From contig NZ_JANKAS010000004.1 in NCBI RefSeq assembly GCF_024622505.1, positions 124,001 through 188,000 on the forward strand: a stretch of DNA of 64,000 nucleotides. The letters run 5' to 3'. Each line of letters starts with the position of its first letter. Positions within the stretch are counted from its first letter, which is position 1. The position numbers were made by a program, and so were the translations under genes. Below the pieces are notes generated by a model, which was given only the letters and a program-made list of their open reading frames with translations, was not told the origin of the DNA and ran no database searches. Below are positions 42,673 to 54,417 of the stretch, piece by piece. This DNA comes from Irregularibacter muris (GTDB taxonomy: Bacteria; Bacillota; Clostridia; Eubacteriales; Garciellaceae).

Positions 42673-43482
42673 TTATATCATCTCCAAAACATAGGGATGA
42701 ATGATAATAAGGGAAACCACAATGGCCATTAGGGCAAAAGCAAGATAATCTCTAGCTGCCATACTTAGTTCTTTTAATCTCGTTCTGTTTTCTCCCCCAC
42801 GATAGCATCTTGCCTCCATAGCAATGGCAAGTTCATCGGCTCTTCTGAAGGCCGAGATAAACAGAGGAACCAATAAGGGAACTAGACTTTTAGCTCTTTG
42901 AAGGATATTTCCACTTTCAAAATCTGCCCCTCTTGCCATCTGGGCTTTCATAATTTTATCTGTTTCCTCCATAAGAGTAGGAATGAATCTCAAGGCTATG
43001 GTCATCATCATGGCCAATTCATGGGCATATTTTTTTACAAAGGGGATATATTTTACAATAAATTCAATGCCATCCGTCAAGGCTATAGGAGATGTCGTTA
43101 AGGTAAGTAATGAAGTACCTAACACTAAGAATATGAGTCTCAGGGCCATAAAACCTGCTAACCTTAACCCCTCCTCTGTTACTTTAATAGGACCCAATCG
43201 AAATATTTCTATTCCTGGGGTAAGAATCATATTGATAACAACGGTGATCCCTATAATGATCGCTAAGGGCTTTAAACCCTTTAATACGTATCTTACGGGT
43301 ACTCCCGAAAGAAATATAGATAATCCCACAAAGGCTATAACATACAGATATCCACTAAATTGTTTGATCAGGAACAAAGAAACAATATATATAAATGTAA
43401 GTATAATTTTTGTTCTTGGGTCCAAACGATGGACGACGGAATCCTTTGGAAAGTATTGACCTATAGTAATATCCTTAAGCAT
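42673..43482 (-). CDS. ecfT: ECF transporter transmembrane protein EcfT
   Basis: Shared membrane coupling protein of energy-coupling-factor vitamin transporters (269 aa, five or six helices). It has the two cytoplasmic coupling-helix signatures, ARGADF (in [14 protein letters not shown]) and EARCYRGG in [17 protein letters not shown], which contact the ATPases. It associates with different substrate-binding S components encoded elsewhere. It overlaps ecfA2 by 8 bp and is followed by truA. Confidence 0.95.
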   Translation of the reverse strand: MLKDITIGQYFPKDSVVHRLDPRTKIILTFIYIVSLFLIKQFSGYLYVIAFVGLSIFLSGVPVRYVLKGLKPLAIIIGITVVINMILTPGIEIFRLGPIKVTEEGLRLAGFMALRLIFLVLGTSLLTLTTSPIALTDGIEFIVKYIPFVKKYAHELAMMMTIALRFIPTLMEETDKIMKAQMARGADFESGNILQRAKSLVPLLVPLFISAFRRADELAIAMEARCYRGGENRTRLKELSMAARDYLAFALMAIVVSLIIIHPYVLEMI

Positions 43483-44338
43483 TTGTCCTTCTCCTCAACA
43501 TATTTAATATTTCTTCCTTTGCTTTTTCTACAGTATAGATATCTTCTCTAACCTGTGGATCTTTTTCCCTGAGTGCCCGCATTAAATAAGTCACTTGGGG
43601 AGCTGCTAGTCCAATTTCCTCCAATAATTCAACTTCTCTAAATACTTCCTTGGGTCCACCAGATAGTACAATTTTCCCCTTATGCATAACGAGGATTCTT
43701 TCAGCAAGTCTGCTGATATCCTCCATACTATGGGAAACCAAAATAACTGTGTTCTTGTATTTTTTATGAAGCATTTTTATCTGGTGGAGGATTTCATCCC
43801 TCCCCCGAGGATCCAATCCAGCTGTTGGCTCATCTAATATGAGTACATCAGGCTTCATGGCCAATACCCCTGCAATGGCCACCCTTCGTCTTTGTCCTCC
43901 ACTTAATTCAAAGGGAGAATTGTCCTTTAGGTTTTCAAAGTCGAGTCCTACCAATTCCATGGCCTCTTTTACTCTTTCTTCCACTTGTCTAGGGTCTAAT
44001 CCTAGATTTATAGGGCCAAAAGCAATATCTTTATAAATGGTTTCTTCAAATAATTGATGTTCTGGGTATTGAAAAACCAAACCAACTTTTTGTCTAATTT
44101 CCTTTAGTTTTACTTCCTTTTTGGTTATGTTCAATCCATTAATGATGATACTTCCAGAGGTTGGCTTTAATAGTCCATTTAGATGTTGAATAAAGGTAGA
44201 CTTGCCCGATCCTGTATGGCCTATAAGTCCAATAAATTCTCCATCATTTATTTGAGTGGTTATTTCTTTTAACGCATGAAATTCAAAGGGGGTACCCTCC
44301 ATATATATATGAGATAAATCTTCTATTTTCAAGGCCAT
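43475..44338 (-). CDS. ecfA2: ECF transporter ATPase EcfA2
   Basis: ATPase of the ECF module (287 aa). Walker [11 protein letters not shown] near 42, Q-loop [15 protein letters not shown], signature [15 protein letters not shown], Walker [14 protein letters not shown] and H-loop VSHS. Paired with EcfA1 it forms a heterodimer that drives EcfT. The start overlaps ecfA1 by 10 bp. Confidence 0.95.
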   Translation of the reverse strand: MALKIEDLSHIYMEGTPFEFHALKEITTQINDGEFIGLIGHTGSGKSTFIQHLNGLLKPTSGSIIINGLNITKKEVKLKEIRQKVGLVFQYPEHQLFEETIYKDIAFGPINLGLDPRQVEERVKEAMELVGLDFENLKDNSPFELSGGQRRRVAIAGVLAMKPDVLILDEPTAGLDPRGRDEILHQIKMLHKKYKNTVILVSHSMEDISRLAERILVMHKGKIVLSGGPKEVFREVELLEEIGLAAPQVTYLMRALREKDPQVREDIYTVEKAKEEILNMLRRRTNA

Positions 44339-45162
44339 AATTTCATCACCATCTCATCTACTGTTAAAATATCCTTATCTATTGAAACACCTTCCTTGTT
44401 AAGTTGAAAGGCCAATTCCGTTACCTGAGGAACATCTAAACCCAATTCTTTTAATGTGTCTACCTTGGAAAAGATTTCCCTTGGGGTTCCTTCTAATACG
44501 ATTTGCCCTTCCTCCATAACAATAACACGATCTGCATCCACAGCTTCATCCATATAATGGGTAATGTGCACTACGGTGATTTCTTCCTCTTTATTTAGCT
44601 TTTTAATGGTCTCTATTACTTCCTTACGACCAGATGGATCCAGCATTGCAGTGGGCTCGTCTAGGACTATACATTGAGGTTTCATAGCGATTATCCCAGC
44701 TATGGCAATTCTCTGCTTTTGTCCTCCCGATAAAAGATGGGGACCATGTTGTGAGTATTCTTGCATATCCACCAACTTTAGAGCATGGTCAATACGCCCA
44801 CGGATTTCCTTGCTGGGGATTCCTAGATTTTCTGGCCCGAAAGCTACATCTTCCTCTACAATAGTCGCAACGATTTGATTATCAGGATTTTGAAAGACCA
44901 TGCCTGCACCTTGCCGTATTTTCCATAAGTTTTCATCATTCTTAGTGTCTAGGCCCATTACTTTTACATTCCCCTGAGTAGGCAAAAAAATTGCATTGAT
45001 ATGCTTAGCTAAAGTGGATTTGCCTGAACCATTGTGACCAATGATGACTACAAATTCTCCTTTGTAGATATCTAGGTTTATTCCTCTTAGGGCTTGGGTA
45101 ACTACATTCTCATTATTTTTATACTCATAAACTAAATCTTGAATCTCTATCATTTTTTTCAT
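44329..45162 (-). CDS. ecfA1: ECF transporter ATPase EcfA1
   Basis: First ATPase of the ECF module (277 aa). Walker [14 protein letters not shown] near 42, Q-loop [20 protein letters not shown] (the EcfA-specific sequence), signature [15 protein letters not shown], Walker [14 protein letters not shown] and H-loop VHITH. GAGG precedes the ATG. It follows rplQ after a terminator, so it may be transcribed mostly by read-through or from an unseen promoter in the 133-bp gap. Confidence 0.95.
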   Translation of the reverse strand: MKKMIEIQDLVYEYKNNENVVTQALRGINLDIYKGEFVVIIGHNGSGKSTLAKHINAIFLPTQGNVKVMGLDTKNDENLWKIRQGAGMVFQNPDNQIVATIVEEDVAFGPENLGIPSKEIRGRIDHALKLVDMQEYSQHGPHLLSGGQKQRIAIAGIIAMKPQCIVLDEPTAMLDPSGRKEVIETIKKLNKEEEITVVHITHYMDEAVDADRVIVMEEGQIVLEGTPREIFSKVDTLKELGLDVPQVTELAFQLNKEGVSIDKDILTVDEMVMKLWP

Positions 45163-45221
45163 TTCTTAACCTCTCATCTTCCTAATCAAAACCGATTTAA
45201 GAAACTTTAGCCTCACTTTAC

Positions 45222-45274
45222 TAAAAAAGTAGGGACTAAGCAACCTTGCAAAAAATTTGCAATACTTAATCCCT
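45222..45274 (-). terminator. Terminator at the end of the alpha operon (after rplQ)
   Basis: On the minus strand AGGGATTAAG pairs with CTTAGTCCCT (one G-U), enclosing an inner TTGCAA/TTGCAA stem, then ACTTTTTTAG. It separates rplQ from ecfA1. Confidence 0.75.
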
Positions 45275-45295
45275 TATCCCTTAAGATGTTTTTAT

Positions 45296-45637
45296 TTAGA
45301 CTAGTTCAAGGATTACCACTTCAGAGGCATCTCCACGACGAGGTCCCATTTTTAATATTCTTGTATATCCGCCATTTCGCTCTTCATACTTAGGAGCAAT
45401 TTCGTCAAATAACTTTTTCACGGTGTCTTCTTTTGTTATATAAGACAGTGCCTGACGTCTAGCGTGTAGATCTCCTCTTTTTCCAAGAGTAATCATTTTT
45501 TCAGCAACACTTCTGGTTTCTTTTGCTCTTGTAATTGTTGTTTCTATTTTACCATTCTCTAAAAGGGAAGTTACCAAATTACGTAACATAGCTTTTCTTT
45601 GATCAGTGGGACGTCCTAGTTTTCGCTGTTCAGCCAT
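45296..45637 (-). CDS. rplQ: 50S ribosomal protein L17
   Basis: Large-subunit protein L17 (113 aa, standard for Firmicutes). [39 protein letters not shown]-like block and [15 protein letters not shown] are family signatures. AAAGGAGG precedes the ATG. It is the last gene of the alpha operon, 27 bp after rpoA, with a terminator following. Confidence 0.97.
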   Translation of the reverse strand: MAEQRKLGRPTDQRKAMLRNLVTSLLENGKIETTITRAKETRSVAEKMITLGKRGDLHARRQALSYITKEDTVKKLFDEIAPKYEERNGGYTRILKMGPRRGDASEVVILELV

Positions 45638-45664
45638 CTATATCCCTCCTTTGCTCCAATATCT

Positions 45665-46612
45665 TTACTCATCACTTTCACTTAGTTTTAATCCTAAGCT
45701 GTCTAGCTTCTGTTCTACTTCCTCTAAGGATTTTTTCCCTAGATTTCGTACCTTCATCATATCTTCCATAGTCTTTTGTGTAAGTTCTTCTACGGTGTTA
45801 ATGCCTGCACGTTTTAAACAATTATAGGATCTTACTGAAAGATCAAGTTCTTCTATGGTCATTTCTAACATTTTTTCTTTTTTATCTTCTTCTTTTTCCA
45901 CCATAATTTCCACATCTGTTACATGTTCAGTTAGATCTATAAATAGATTTAAATGTTCATTAAGTATTTTTGCCCCTAAGGAAGCTGCTTCCTCTGGCTT
46001 AATGCTACCGTTGGTCCATACTTCTAGGGTCAACTTATCATAGTCTGTTACCTGTCCTACTCTGGTATTTTCCACATGATAATTCACTTTTTTAACAGGT
46101 GTGAAAATTGAATCTACAGGAATAATTCCTATTGGTTGCCCAGGTTCTTTGTTTTTCTCTGCAGAAACATAGCCTCTACCTTTTTCTAAGGTGATCTCCA
46201 TATTTAGCTTTTCATTTTCACTTAGAGTGGCAATGTGTAAATCTGGATTTAATATTTCTACATCAGCATCTGCAATAATATCTCCTGCCGTAATAGGGCC
46301 TTCTCCTTGGGCTTCAATGCGCACAACCTTAGGCTCATCACTATACAGCTTTGCGGATAGCTTTTTTAGGTTCAAAATAATTTCTGTTACATCCTCTGCA
46401 ACACCAGGTACTGTGGAAAATTCATGTAGTACACTTTCAATTTTCACTGAAGATACTGCCACACCCGGTAAAGAAGATAATAAGATTCTTCTCAAGGAGT
46501 TTCCTAGGGTAATTCCATAACCCCTCTCTAAGGGTTCTAATACAAACTTTCCATAGGTGTTCTCCTCATTTGTTTCAATCAATTCAATCTTTGGCTTTTC
46601 TATTTCTATCAT
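45665..46612 (-). CDS. rpoA: RNA polymerase alpha subunit
   Basis: Scaffold subunit of RNA polymerase (315 aa). The N-terminal dimerisation domain ([20 protein letters not shown] near residues 35-54) spans about 1-230. A linker rich in E and K leads to the C-terminal domain with helix-hairpin-helix [20 protein letters not shown], which contacts UP elements and activators. The ATG at 46612 is chosen for GGGAGGG 9 nt upstream. Confidence 0.98.
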   Translation of the reverse strand: MIEIEKPKIELIETNEENTYGKFVLEPLERGYGITLGNSLRRILLSSLPGVAVSSVKIESVLHEFSTVPGVAEDVTEIILNLKKLSAKLYSDEPKVVRIEAQGEGPITAGDIIADADVEILNPDLHIATLSENEKLNMEITLEKGRGYVSAEKNKEPGQPIGIIPVDSIFTPVKKVNYHVENTRVGQVTDYDKLTLEVWTNGSIKPEEAASLGAKILNEHLNLFIDLTEHVTDVEIMVEKEEDKKEKMLEMTIEELDLSVRSYNCLKRAGINTVEELTQKTMEDMMKVRNLGKKSLEEVEQKLDSLGLKLSESDE

Positions 46613-46681
46613 AAAAGACAACCCTCCCTAACAACTTTTTTCAATTTGTATCTAATGAGGGCAACTGATTCTAACCTCTTA

Positions 46682-47308
46682 TTATTTAGAGTATAGCTCG
46701 ACGATAAGATGATCTTCAATTGGGATATCAATATCTTCTCTGGTAGGTAGTGAAACTACTTTTCCGCTGAGGTTTTCTGTATCTACGTCTAACCATTGGG
46801 GAGCAATTCTTCCAGAGGTAATTTCAAGAACTTCTTTGAATTTCTCTGATTTTTTACTTTCTTCTTTTATGGCAATAACATCCCCTTCACTGATTAAATA
46901 GGAAGGAATGTTTACTTTTTGTCCATTTACGGTGAAATGTCCATGTAGTACCAATTGTCTTCCTTCTTTTCTAGAGGAAGCAAATCCCATTCTATATACT
47001 GCATTGTCGAGTCTGGTTTCAAGAATTTGTAACAGGTTATCCCCTGTTATACCCCTTTTACGCTCTGCCATTTCGAAGTATTTTTCAAACTGTCTTTCCA
47101 ATACTCCATAAATTCTTTTTGCTTTTTGTTTTTCTCTAAGCTGAATACCATATTCAGAAAGTTTTATTCTTCTTTGCCCATGTTGTCCTGGGGCATATTG
47201 TCTTCTAGCTATTGCACATTTATCTGTATAACATCTTTCACCCTTTAGATATAGTTTTAAGCCTTCACGGCGACATAGTCTACAGGATGCGTCTGTATAT
47301 CTTGCCAT
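46682..47308 (-). CDS. rpsD: 30S ribosomal protein S4
   Basis: Primary 16S rRNA binder and assembly nucleator (208 aa). It is the zinc-containing form, with CRLC and CYTDKC near residues 9-31. The S4 RNA-binding domain is [20 protein letters not shown]. The C-terminus ends IVELYSK. It is between rpsK and rpoA as in Clostridia. Confidence 0.97.
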   Translation of the reverse strand: MARYTDASCRLCRREGLKLYLKGERCYTDKCAIARRQYAPGQHGQRRIKLSEYGIQLREKQKAKRIYGVLERQFEKYFEMAERKRGITGDNLLQILETRLDNAVYRMGFASSRKEGRQLVLHGHFTVNGQKVNIPSYLISEGDVIAIKEESKKSEKFKEVLEITSGRIAPQWLDVDTENLSGKVVSLPTREDIDIPIEDHLIVELYSK

Positions 47309-47331
47309 TTACCTTTGCACCTCCTAATCTA

Positions 47332-47727
47332 TTAAACTCTTCTTCTTTTTGGTGGTCTACATCCGTTATGTGGAATAGGAGTAACATCCTTAATAGCGGT
47401 TATTTCTAAACCAGCAGCCTGTAAGGAACGTATTGCTGCTTCCCTTCCAGAACCGGGACCTTTTACAAATACTTCAATATTTTTCAAACCATGCTCCATT
47501 GCTGCTTTAGCAGCTGTTTCTGCTGCCATTTGTGCTGCAAATGGTGTGCTTTTTCTAGATCCTTTAAATCCTAATCCACCGGCACTAGCCCAAGATAGCG
47601 CATTTCCTGCTGCATCTGTGATAGTAACAATGGTGTTATTAAAAGTTGATTGAATATGAGCAGCTCCTCGCTCTATATTCTTTCGTTCTCTTTTTCTTCT
47701 GCTTCTTGTCACTTTTTTAGCTACCAT
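47332..47727 (-). CDS. rpsK: 30S ribosomal protein S11
   Basis: Platform protein S11 (131 aa). [38 protein letters not shown] and the C-terminal [14 protein letters not shown] are invariant family blocks. It lies 20 bp after rpsM. Confidence 0.98.
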   Translation of the reverse strand: MVAKKVTRSRRKRERKNIERGAAHIQSTFNNTIVTITDAAGNALSWASAGGLGFKGSRKSTPFAAQMAAETAAKAAMEHGLKNIEVFVKGPGSGREAAIRSLQAAGLEITAIKDVTPIPHNGCRPPKRRRV

Positions 47728-47747
47728 TTTTTTCCCTCCTTTGCGAC

Positions 47748-48116
47748 CTATTTCTTACCTTTTCCAACGGTTCGTTTTACACCTTTTCGTGTTCTCGCGT
47801 TGTTTTTGGTATTTTGACCTCTAACAGGAAGGCCTCTTCTGTGTCTTACGCCTCTATAACTTCCAATTTCCATTAATCTCTTAATGTTTAATGAAATTTC
47901 CCTACGAAGGTCTCCCTCTACCGTATGGTTTCTGTCAATCACTTCTCTTAATTTTCCTACTTCTGCCTCTGTTAAGTCTTTTACTCTTGTATCAGGACTA
48001 ATTCCTGCTTCTTGTAAAATTTTATTTGAACTCTTTCTACCAATACCATAGATATAAGTTAATCCAATTTCAATTCTTTTATCTCTAGGTAAGTCAATAC
48101 CGGCAATTCTAGCCAT
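47748..48116 (-). CDS. rpsM: 30S ribosomal protein S13
   Basis: Head protein S13 contacting the P-site tRNA and L5 (122 aa). [20 protein letters not shown], the helix-two-turn-helix [14 protein letters not shown] and [20 protein letters not shown] are diagnostic. The ATG at 48116 is chosen for AGGAGGTG and the standard N-terminus. The 147-bp gap to rpmJ is unusually long for this operon. Confidence 0.97.
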   Translation of the reverse strand: MARIAGIDLPRDKRIEIGLTYIYGIGRKSSNKILQEAGISPDTRVKDLTEAEVGKLREVIDRNHTVEGDLRREISLNIKRLMEIGSYRGVRHRRGLPVRGQNTKNNARTRKGVKRTVGKGKK

Positions 48117-48263
48117 TAATGGTTGCACCTCCTAAGCTTGTTATAGTTGATTGTATAGTAAGAATAAAGGTCAATGGATATCCACTGCAGCCGCCCCTGT
48201 ATTCTTGCAAGCTTAATATCAACTAAGATATTCTATCAATTTTGTTCATATATTTCAATGCTT

Positions 48264-48380
<117 letters not shown>

Positions 48381-48395
48381 TTATCCCTCCTTATA

Positions 48396-48620
48396 TCACT
48401 TAGCTTTACCACGCCATGTAATTCTACCTCGATTGAGGTCATAGGGTGATAATTCTAACGTTACTTTATCTCCAGGCAAAATCCTTATAAAATTCATTCT
48501 TAGTTTTCCAGAAATATGAGCTAGTACCTGATGTCCATTTTCAAGCTCAACTTTAAACATTGTATTTGGCATTGCTTCTACCACAGTGCCTTCTAATTCT
48601 ATCACATCTTCTTTGGCCAT
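48396..48620 (-). CDS. infA: Translation initiation factor IF-1
   Basis: S1-like OB-fold factor that occupies the ribosomal A site during initiation (74 aa). [37 protein letters not shown] and [14 protein letters not shown] are the family blocks. The ATG at 48620 gives the standard start; the frame open to 48647 is inside the preceding gene. It follows the KOW protein by 7 bp. Confidence 0.97.
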   Translation of the reverse strand: MAKEDVIELEGTVVEAMPNTMFKVELENGHQVLAHISGKLRMNFIRILPGDKVTLELSPYDLNRGRITWRGKAK

Positions 48621-48627
48621 TAGGCAA

Positions 48628-48927
48628 TCAATCCTCCCGTTTCCCATTTTGGGTATTATATCCTAATTCCTTTAATTTCTTACGTATCTCAGCATTATTA
48701 ATTTTTTGCCCTGTTTCCAGTTTCTTATTGATCGTGGAAATAATATGGTTAGTCTTTCGTAAATGTTTTACTTTTTTTTTCTTTGCTTTATCTACTTTTC
48801 TTATGTCACCATCACTGATGTGTACATATTGAGAATCTATTTTCTCCATAACGACCATAAACTTTCCCTTATCTCTTCCGGCTAGCGAATAGACCACTTG
48901 ACCTAATAATAGATCATTACTTTCCAT
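48628..48927 (-). CDS. KOW-domain RNA-binding protein
   Basis: A 99-aa basic protein with an N-terminal KOW motif ([20 protein letters not shown], residues 6-25) like ribosomal L14e/L6e/L27e-type proteins, then a lysine-rich helix ([12 protein letters not shown]) and a charged C-terminus. It sits between map and infA, a position typical for Clostridia and related Firmicutes. The function is not established; RNA or ribosome binding is inferred from the domain and the operon. Confidence 0.85.
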   Translation of the reverse strand: MESNDLLLGQVVYSLAGRDKGKFMVVMEKIDSQYVHISDGDIRKVDKAKKKKVKHLRKTNHIISTINKKLETGQKINNAEIRKKLKELGYNTQNGKRED

Positions 48928-48952
48928 AAATCCACCTCATTAATTACTGAAA

Positions 48953-49699
48953 TCAAAGTTTCGTCAAAATTTCCGGTTCCCCCTCAGTTATAGCGATTGT
49001 ATGTTCGTAGTGGGCAGATAATTTTCCATCTAATGTCACTACTGTCCAATCGTCCCCTAAGGTTTTAACATGAAAGGTCCCCTGGTTTACCATAGGCTCA
49101 ATTGCTAGAATCATGCCCTCTCTTAATCTAGGGCCTTTACCAGGTCTCCCGAAATTAGGTATTTGTGGGTCTTCATGCATATTTTGTCCAATGCCGTGCC
49201 CTACATAATCTCGAACCACTGAGAAGCCGTTATCTTCAACGTGCTTTTGAATAGCATGGGATATATCTGATAGTCTATACCCTTCTTTGGCAAAAACCAA
49301 GCCTGCATAAAAACAGTCTCTTGTGACCTTTATCAGTCTTTCTGCCTCTGGGGATATCTTTCCCACTGGGTGAGTCTTCGCAGAATCACCATAATATCCA
49401 TCCACTATGGCGCCTATATCGATACTAATAATATCCCCGTCTTCTATAACGCGGGATCCGGGAATGCCGTGAACAACCTCTTCATTAATAGATGTGCAAA
49501 CAGATGCTGGAAAACCGCCATATCCTTTAAAAGCAGGTTTTGCACCAGATTGCAAAATGTATTCTTCCGCTATTTTATCCAAATCCAGAGTTGTAATACC
49601 TGGCTGGATAGCTTCTTTTAACTTTTGATGGACCTCTGCTACAATTTTTCCCGCTTTTCTCATAATTTCTACTTCATGGGAAGATTTTAAGATAATCAT
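48953..49699 (-). CDS. map: Methionine aminopeptidase, type I
   Basis: Removes the initiator methionine from new proteins (248 aa, type Ia length). Metal ligands are in [19 protein letters not shown] (two Asp), [18 protein letters not shown] (His) and EPMVNQG and [11 protein letters not shown] (Glu). AAGGAG precedes the ATG. It starts 1 bp after the adk stop, so the two are coupled. Confidence 0.97.
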   Translation of the reverse strand: MIILKSSHEVEIMRKAGKIVAEVHQKLKEAIQPGITTLDLDKIAEEYILQSGAKPAFKGYGGFPASVCTSINEEVVHGIPGSRVIEDGDIISIDIGAIVDGYYGDSAKTHPVGKISPEAERLIKVTRDCFYAGLVFAKEGYRLSDISHAIQKHVEDNGFSVVRDYVGHGIGQNMHEDPQIPNFGRPGKGPRLREGMILAIEPMVNQGTFHVKTLGDDWTVVTLDGKLSAHYEHTIAITEGEPEILTKL

Positions 49700-49700
49700 A

Positions 49701-50369
<669 letters not shown>

Positions 50370-50383
50370 TTACTACTAAGGCT

Positions 50384-50404
50384 TTGAGGGCTAAGCCCCC
50401 TCAA
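50384..50404 (-). other. Small hairpin between secY and adk
   Basis: TTGAGGG and CCCTCAA (7-bp stem, 7-nt loop) lie just after the secY stop. There is no T-run, so it may tune mRNA stability rather than terminate. Confidence 0.4.
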
Positions 50405-50407
50405 CCT

Positions 50408-51664
50408 TTATTTTAAAAATCCTTGATAATGTCTCATCATCATCTGTGATTCTAATTGTTTCACTGTTTCTAAAGCTACCCCTACCACAATGAGTAATCC
50501 TGTTCCACCAAAACGTAAGTCAATGCCTGCAATAGCACCTATTACCAATGGCAAGACTGCGATAAGAGCTAAGAAGACTGCACCAGATAGTGTCAATCTA
50601 TTTAAGGTTCTATTTAAGAACTCAACAGTAGGTTTGCCTGGTCGTATACCAGGAACAAAGCCACCATGTTTTTTCATATTGTTAGCCACATCAACTGGGT
50701 TGAATGTGATAGCCGTATAGAAATAGGTAAAGGCTATAATGAGTAAAATGTATAGTACAGTACTCACAGGTTTTCCCCAAGCAAACCATGTGGCAATGAA
50801 ATTTGCTATTTTAGAAGTTGGGAAAAAGCTTGCTAGTGTTGCTGGAAATAGTGTTATGGAACTAGCAAAGATTACTGGAATAACTCCTGCTTGATTTATC
50901 TTCATTGGGATATGAGAACTCTGTCCTCCATACATTTTCCTACCCACTACTCTTTTGGCATACTGAACAGGAATTCTTCTTTGACCTTCTTGTACAGCCA
51001 CCACTGCTGCTATAACGATAATAGCAAATATTATAAATAGGATTAGGGTAAGGATATTAAGGGTCCCTATTCTCACGTATTCTATCATTTTAGCAATACC
51101 TGAGGGTAATCTTGAGATGATGCTCACAAAGATGATTAGGGAAATTCCATTTCCTATTCCGTTTTCGGTAATTTGTTCTCCCAACCACATCAAGAAAGCT
51201 GTACCTGCTGTGATGGTAATGGTCACTACCGCTATAGTTAAAAATGATTTTTCAAGCAATACATTTTGTATAGATAAGCTTAAACCAATAGCTTGCACTA
51301 AAGCCAATATTACTGTTGCATAACGAGTATATTGAGCTATTTTCTTTCTCCCTTCTTCCCCTTCCTTAGCCATTCTTTCTAAGGCAGGGATAACAAAGGT
51401 TAAAAGATTCATGATGATAGACGCATTGATGTAAGGTGTTATACTCATGGCAAATATGGTAAAATTACTAAAGTTACCACCTGATACGATATCGAATAGT
51501 CCAAGTACTCCGCCTTGGGTTACAATTTGACTGATAACCTCACGGTTTATATAAGGCACTGGTACAACACTACCTAATCGATATACAAATAACATGGCTA
51601 ATGTGAAAAGTATTTTTTTTCGTAAATCAGGGATTTTCCATGCATTTTTTAAAGTTGCCAACAC
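50408..51664 (-). CDS. secY: Preprotein translocase subunit SecY
   Basis: Channel subunit of the Sec translocon (418 aa, ten membrane helices). SGGNFSNFTIFAMSITPYIN (plug region) near residues 61-80 and GVIPVIFASSITLFPATLAS are conserved, as is the cytoplasmic loop VNNMKKHGGFVPGIRPG. It starts with GTG at 51664, with GAGGTG upstream, 1 bp after rplO. The position within the spc operon is canonical. Confidence 0.97.
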   Translation of the reverse strand: MLATLKNAWKIPDLRKKILFTLAMLFVYRLGSVVPVPYINREVISQIVTQGGVLGLFDIVSGGNFSNFTIFAMSITPYINASIIMNLLTFVIPALERMAKEGEEGRKKIAQYTRYATVILALVQAIGLSLSIQNVLLEKSFLTIAVVTITITAGTAFLMWLGEQITENGIGNGISLIIFVSIISRLPSGIAKMIEYVRIGTLNILTLILFIIFAIIVIAAVVAVQEGQRRIPVQYAKRVVGRKMYGGQSSHIPMKINQAGVIPVIFASSITLFPATLASFFPTSKIANFIATWFAWGKPVSTVLYILLIIAFTYFYTAITFNPVDVANNMKKHGGFVPGIRPGKPTVEFLNRTLNRLTLSGAVFLALIAVLPLVIGAIAGIDLRFGGTGLLIVVGVALETVKQLESQMMMRHYQGFLK

Positions 51665-51665
51665 C

Positions 51666-52106
51666 TTAGATCACCTCTACCTTTCCTCCAGCGGCTTCAA
51701 TTTTTTCCGCAGCAGATTTGCTTACTTTATGCACTTTTACAGTAAGCTTTCTTTCTAGCTCTCCATTGGCTAATACTTTTACACCATCAAGCTCTTTTTT
51801 AATCAAGCCTGTTTCTATTAAAAGAGCTGGTGTTACTTCAGTACCGTCCTCAAAGCGATTTAATTCTTCTAAGCTTACAATTGCATATTCTTTTTTGAAT
51901 CTATTTGTAAAGCCACGTTTAGGTAATCTTCTGGATAAAGGCATTTGTCCACCTTCAAATCCAATTCTTACTCCACCACCGGAACGGGAACGCTGACCAT
52001 CCTGTCCTCTACCAGCTGTTTTTCCCAAACCTGTAGCGGTACCACGGCCTTTTCTCTTGTTTTTCTTAGTAGAACCTTGTGCGGGTTTTAGTTCATGTAA
52101 CTTCAT
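51666..52106 (-). CDS. rplO: 50S ribosomal protein L15
   Basis: Large-subunit protein L15 (146 aa). [38 protein letters not shown] and the C-terminal [15 protein letters not shown] are family blocks. AAGGAGGTG precedes the ATG. It lies between rpmD and secY. Confidence 0.97.
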   Translation of the reverse strand: MKLHELKPAQGSTKKNKRKGRGTATGLGKTAGRGQDGQRSRSGGGVRIGFEGGQMPLSRRLPKRGFTNRFKKEYAIVSLEELNRFEDGTEVTPALLIETGLIKKELDGVKVLANGELERKLTVKVHKVSKSAAEKIEAAGGKVEVI

Positions 52107-52119
52107 ACCTTACACCTCC

Positions 52120-52299
52120 TTATGCTTCTTCTACTTTTACCATGTGTTGAATCTTATTGATCATACCTCTTATTTGAGGTGTATCTTCTTGTACTACTGT
52201 TTGACCAATCTTCTTCAACCCTAAGGCTTCTACAGTAGCAATTTGATCTTTCATTTTACCAATTTTACTTCTAGTTAATGTAATATTTAGTTTAGCCAA
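52120..52299 (-). CDS. rpmD: 50S ribosomal protein L30
   Basis: A 59-aa protein starting [20 protein letters not shown] and ending MVKVEEA, with [20 protein letters not shown] in the middle, which is the L30 signature. It starts with TTG at 52299, with GGGGGGAG upstream. It lies between rpsE and rplO as expected. Confidence 0.95.
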   Translation of the reverse strand: MAKLNITLTRSKIGKMKDQIATVEALGLKKIGQTVVQEDTPQIRGMINKIQHMVKVEEA

Positions 52300-52312
52300 G
52301 GTTTTCTCCCCC

Positions 52313-52813
52313 CTAACCTAATATCTCTTCTACAGATTTACCTCTAAGTTTTGCTACTTCTTCAACAGTAGTCAATTGAGATAATCCAAGCATTGTTGCG
52401 TTCACCATGTTTCTGGCATTTTTTGACCCCAATGATTTTGTTCGGATGTCACGTACACCTGCAAGTTCAAGTACCGCACGTACAGGTCCCCCTGCAATAA
52501 CTCCGGTACCTTCCTTAGCTGGCATTAGTAATACTCTACCTGCTCCAAATTCTCCAATAATTTCGTGGGGAATAGATGTATTTACCATAGATACTTTGAT
52601 CAATTTCTTTTTCGCATCTTCAATCCCTTTTCGAATTGCTTCTGGAATTTCCATTGCTTTACCAGTACCTACGCCTACATGGCCATTTTCATCGCCTACA
52701 ACAACTAAACAGCTAAATCTAAAGTTTCTACCACCTTTAACAACTTTAGTAACCCTATTTATTGAAACAACCTTTTCCTTAAGATCTAAAGCACTTGCAT
52801 CAATTCGTTGCAT
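52313..52813 (-). CDS. rpsE: 30S ribosomal protein S5
   Basis: Accuracy-related protein S5 (166 aa). [39 protein letters not shown] and [19 protein letters not shown] are diagnostic. GAAGGAGG precedes the ATG. It lies between rplR and rpmD. Confidence 0.98.
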   Translation of the reverse strand: MQRIDASALDLKEKVVSINRVTKVVKGGRNFRFSCLVVVGDENGHVGVGTGKAMEIPEAIRKGIEDAKKKLIKVSMVNTSIPHEIIGEFGAGRVLLMPAKEGTGVIAGGPVRAVLELAGVRDIRTKSLGSKNARNMVNATMLGLSQLTTVEEVAKLRGKSVEEILG

Positions 52814-52830
52814 TTATTTCCCTCCTTCTC

Positions 52831-53199
52831 TTAAAACTTCAAGCCAGCTTCTCTAGCAGCTTGAGATAGTTCCTTAACTCTTCCATGATAAATATAACCG
52901 CCACGATCGAATATAACTTCTGTTATCCCTTTTTCAAGGGCTCTTTCACCGATTAATTTACCAACTAATTTTGCTGTCTCTTTGTTTCCACTAGCAGATG
53001 TAGCTTCTTTTATCTGTGGATCAAGGGAAGAAGCCGCTGCCAATGTTACGCCATTTATATCATCAATAACTTGTGCATAGATATTGGTGGAACTTCTATA
53101 GACATTTAATCTAGGTCTTTGTGTCGTGCCGCTAATTTTTTTTCTTACCCTTAAATGACGTTTTTTTCTATCTTCATTCCTGTTAGGCTTATTAATCAA
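52831..53199 (-). CDS. rplR: 50S ribosomal protein L18
   Basis: 5S rRNA-binding protein L18 (122 aa). [40 protein letters not shown] and [20 protein letters not shown] are family blocks. It starts with TTG at 53199, with AAAGGAG about 9 nt upstream. Confidence 0.97.
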   Translation of the reverse strand: MINKPNRNEDRKKRHLRVRKKISGTTQRPRLNVYRSSTNIYAQVIDDINGVTLAAASSLDPQIKEATSASGNKETAKLVGKLIGERALEKGITEVIFDRGGYIYHGRVKELSQAAREAGLKF

Positions 53200-53216
53200 T
53201 TGGATTCACTCCTTTC

Positions 53217-53753
53217 CTACTTACCTGCTTTTCCTTCTTTACGTCTAATTGTTTCGTTTTCGTATTTAATTCCTTTACCTTTGTAAGGCTCAGGCTCTCT
53301 CATTTTTCGAATGTTTGCCGCATGCAGTCCTACTAATTCTTTATCAATACCTTTAACAATGATTTTGTTGTTAGCAGGTACTTCTACTGTAATACCCTCA
53401 GGATCTACCATTTCTACTGGATGGGAGTATCCTAAGCTTAATACCAATTTATTTCCTTGTTTTTGTGCTCTGTAACCAACACCATTGATTTCTAATACTT
53501 TTTCAAACCCTTTGGAAACTCCGTTGACCATATTGTCAATAAGTGAGCGAGTTAATCCATGAAGAGATCTATGTTTTTTATTCTCTGATGGTCTTGTTAC
53601 AAGAATTTCATTATCTTCTATAGCAATATTCATATCTTTATGGAATGTTTTTACCAATTGTCCCTTAGGGCCCTTTACTGTTAAAGTGCTGCCTGCTATC
53701 TCTGCATTTACACCCTCTGGAATAGCAATAGGTAATTTACCAATTCTTGACAT
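53217..53753 (-). CDS. rplF: 50S ribosomal protein L6
   Basis: Large-subunit protein L6 near the sarcin-ricin loop (178 aa). [14 protein letters not shown] at the N-terminus and the C-terminal repeat signature [20 protein letters not shown] are diagnostic. It lies between rpsH and rplR. Confidence 0.98.
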   Translation of the reverse strand: MSRIGKLPIAIPEGVNAEIAGSTLTVKGPKGQLVKTFHKDMNIAIEDNEILVTRPSENKKHRSLHGLTRSLIDNMVNGVSKGFEKVLEINGVGYRAQKQGNKLVLSLGYSHPVEMVDPEGITVEVPANNKIIVKGIDKELVGLHAANIRKMREPEPYKGKGIKYENETIRRKEGKAGK

Positions 53754-53786
53754 GTCTACACCTCCTATATCCCGTTACTGTCATTT

Positions 53787-54185
53787 TTACCAAATATAGC
53801 AAAGTACTTCTCCACCGATTCCTTGAGTTCTTGCAACTTTATCTGTTACAACACCCTTAGATGTGGATATGATTGCAATTCCTAATCCTCCTAATACTTT
53901 AGGTATTTCATCTTTTTTCGCATATACCCTTAGTCCAGGTTTAGAAATTCTTTTTAAACCACTAATAACTCTTTGCTTGTTTTGACCATATTTCAAGGTA
54001 ATTTTGATGATACCTTGCTTATCGTCCTCTATATTTTCTACATTTTTTATAAAACCCTCATCCAGAAGAATGTTCGCAATAGCTTTTTTCTCATTGGAAG
54101 CCGGAATTTCGACTGTTTCGTGCTTCACATTATTTGCATTACGAATACGGGTTAACATATCTGCAATAGGATCAGTCATAACCAT
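53787..54185 (-). CDS. rpsH: 30S ribosomal protein S8
   Basis: 16S rRNA helix-21 binder S8 (132 aa), starting [20 protein letters not shown] as in Bacillus. The C-terminal motif [20 protein letters not shown] is conserved. GGAGGTAC precedes the ATG. Confidence 0.98.
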   Translation of the reverse strand: MVMTDPIADMLTRIRNANNVKHETVEIPASNEKKAIANILLDEGFIKNVENIEDDKQGIIKITLKYGQNKQRVISGLKRISKPGLRVYAKKDEIPKVLGGLGIAIISTSKGVVTDKVARTQGIGGEVLCYIW

Positions 54186-54215
54186 TTATTTGTACCTCCT
54201 TCCACAATCTCCATT

Positions 54216-54401
54216 CTACCAACTTGCTTTTTTAACGCCAGGTATTTCACCTTTATATGCTAATTCTCTGAAGCAGATCCTGCAAATACCAAACTTTTTT
54301 AAATATCCATGAGGTCTACCACAAAGACGACATCTATTATAAGCTCTTGTTGAATACTTAGGCTCTCTTTGTTGCTTATTGATCATCGCTTTTTTTGCCA
54401 C
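54216..54401 (-). CDS. rpsZ: 30S ribosomal protein S14 type Z
   Basis: Short zinc-binding S14 (61 aa), with the four-cysteine motif [20 protein letters not shown] and the C-terminal [11 protein letters not shown]. It is the main-operon form of Gram-positives, also called rpsN type Z. It lies between rplE and rpsH. Confidence 0.97.
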   Translation of the reverse strand: MAKKAMINKQQREPKYSTRAYNRCRLCGRPHGYLKKFGICRICFRELAYKGEIPGVKKASW

Positions 54402-54417
54402 GCTTTTTCCTCCTTCA

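Noticed and set aside
42983-43459. 158-codon frame antisense to ecfT
   Set aside because: Shadow of a membrane-protein gene on the opposite strand.
45163-45295. Promoter for ecfA1
   Set aside because: No convincing -35/-10 pair seen in the gap; only the rplQ terminator is supported.
52407-52856. 149-codon frame antisense to rpsE and rplR
   Set aside because: Serine/proline-rich complement of a basic ribosomal gene, not a protein-like sequence.
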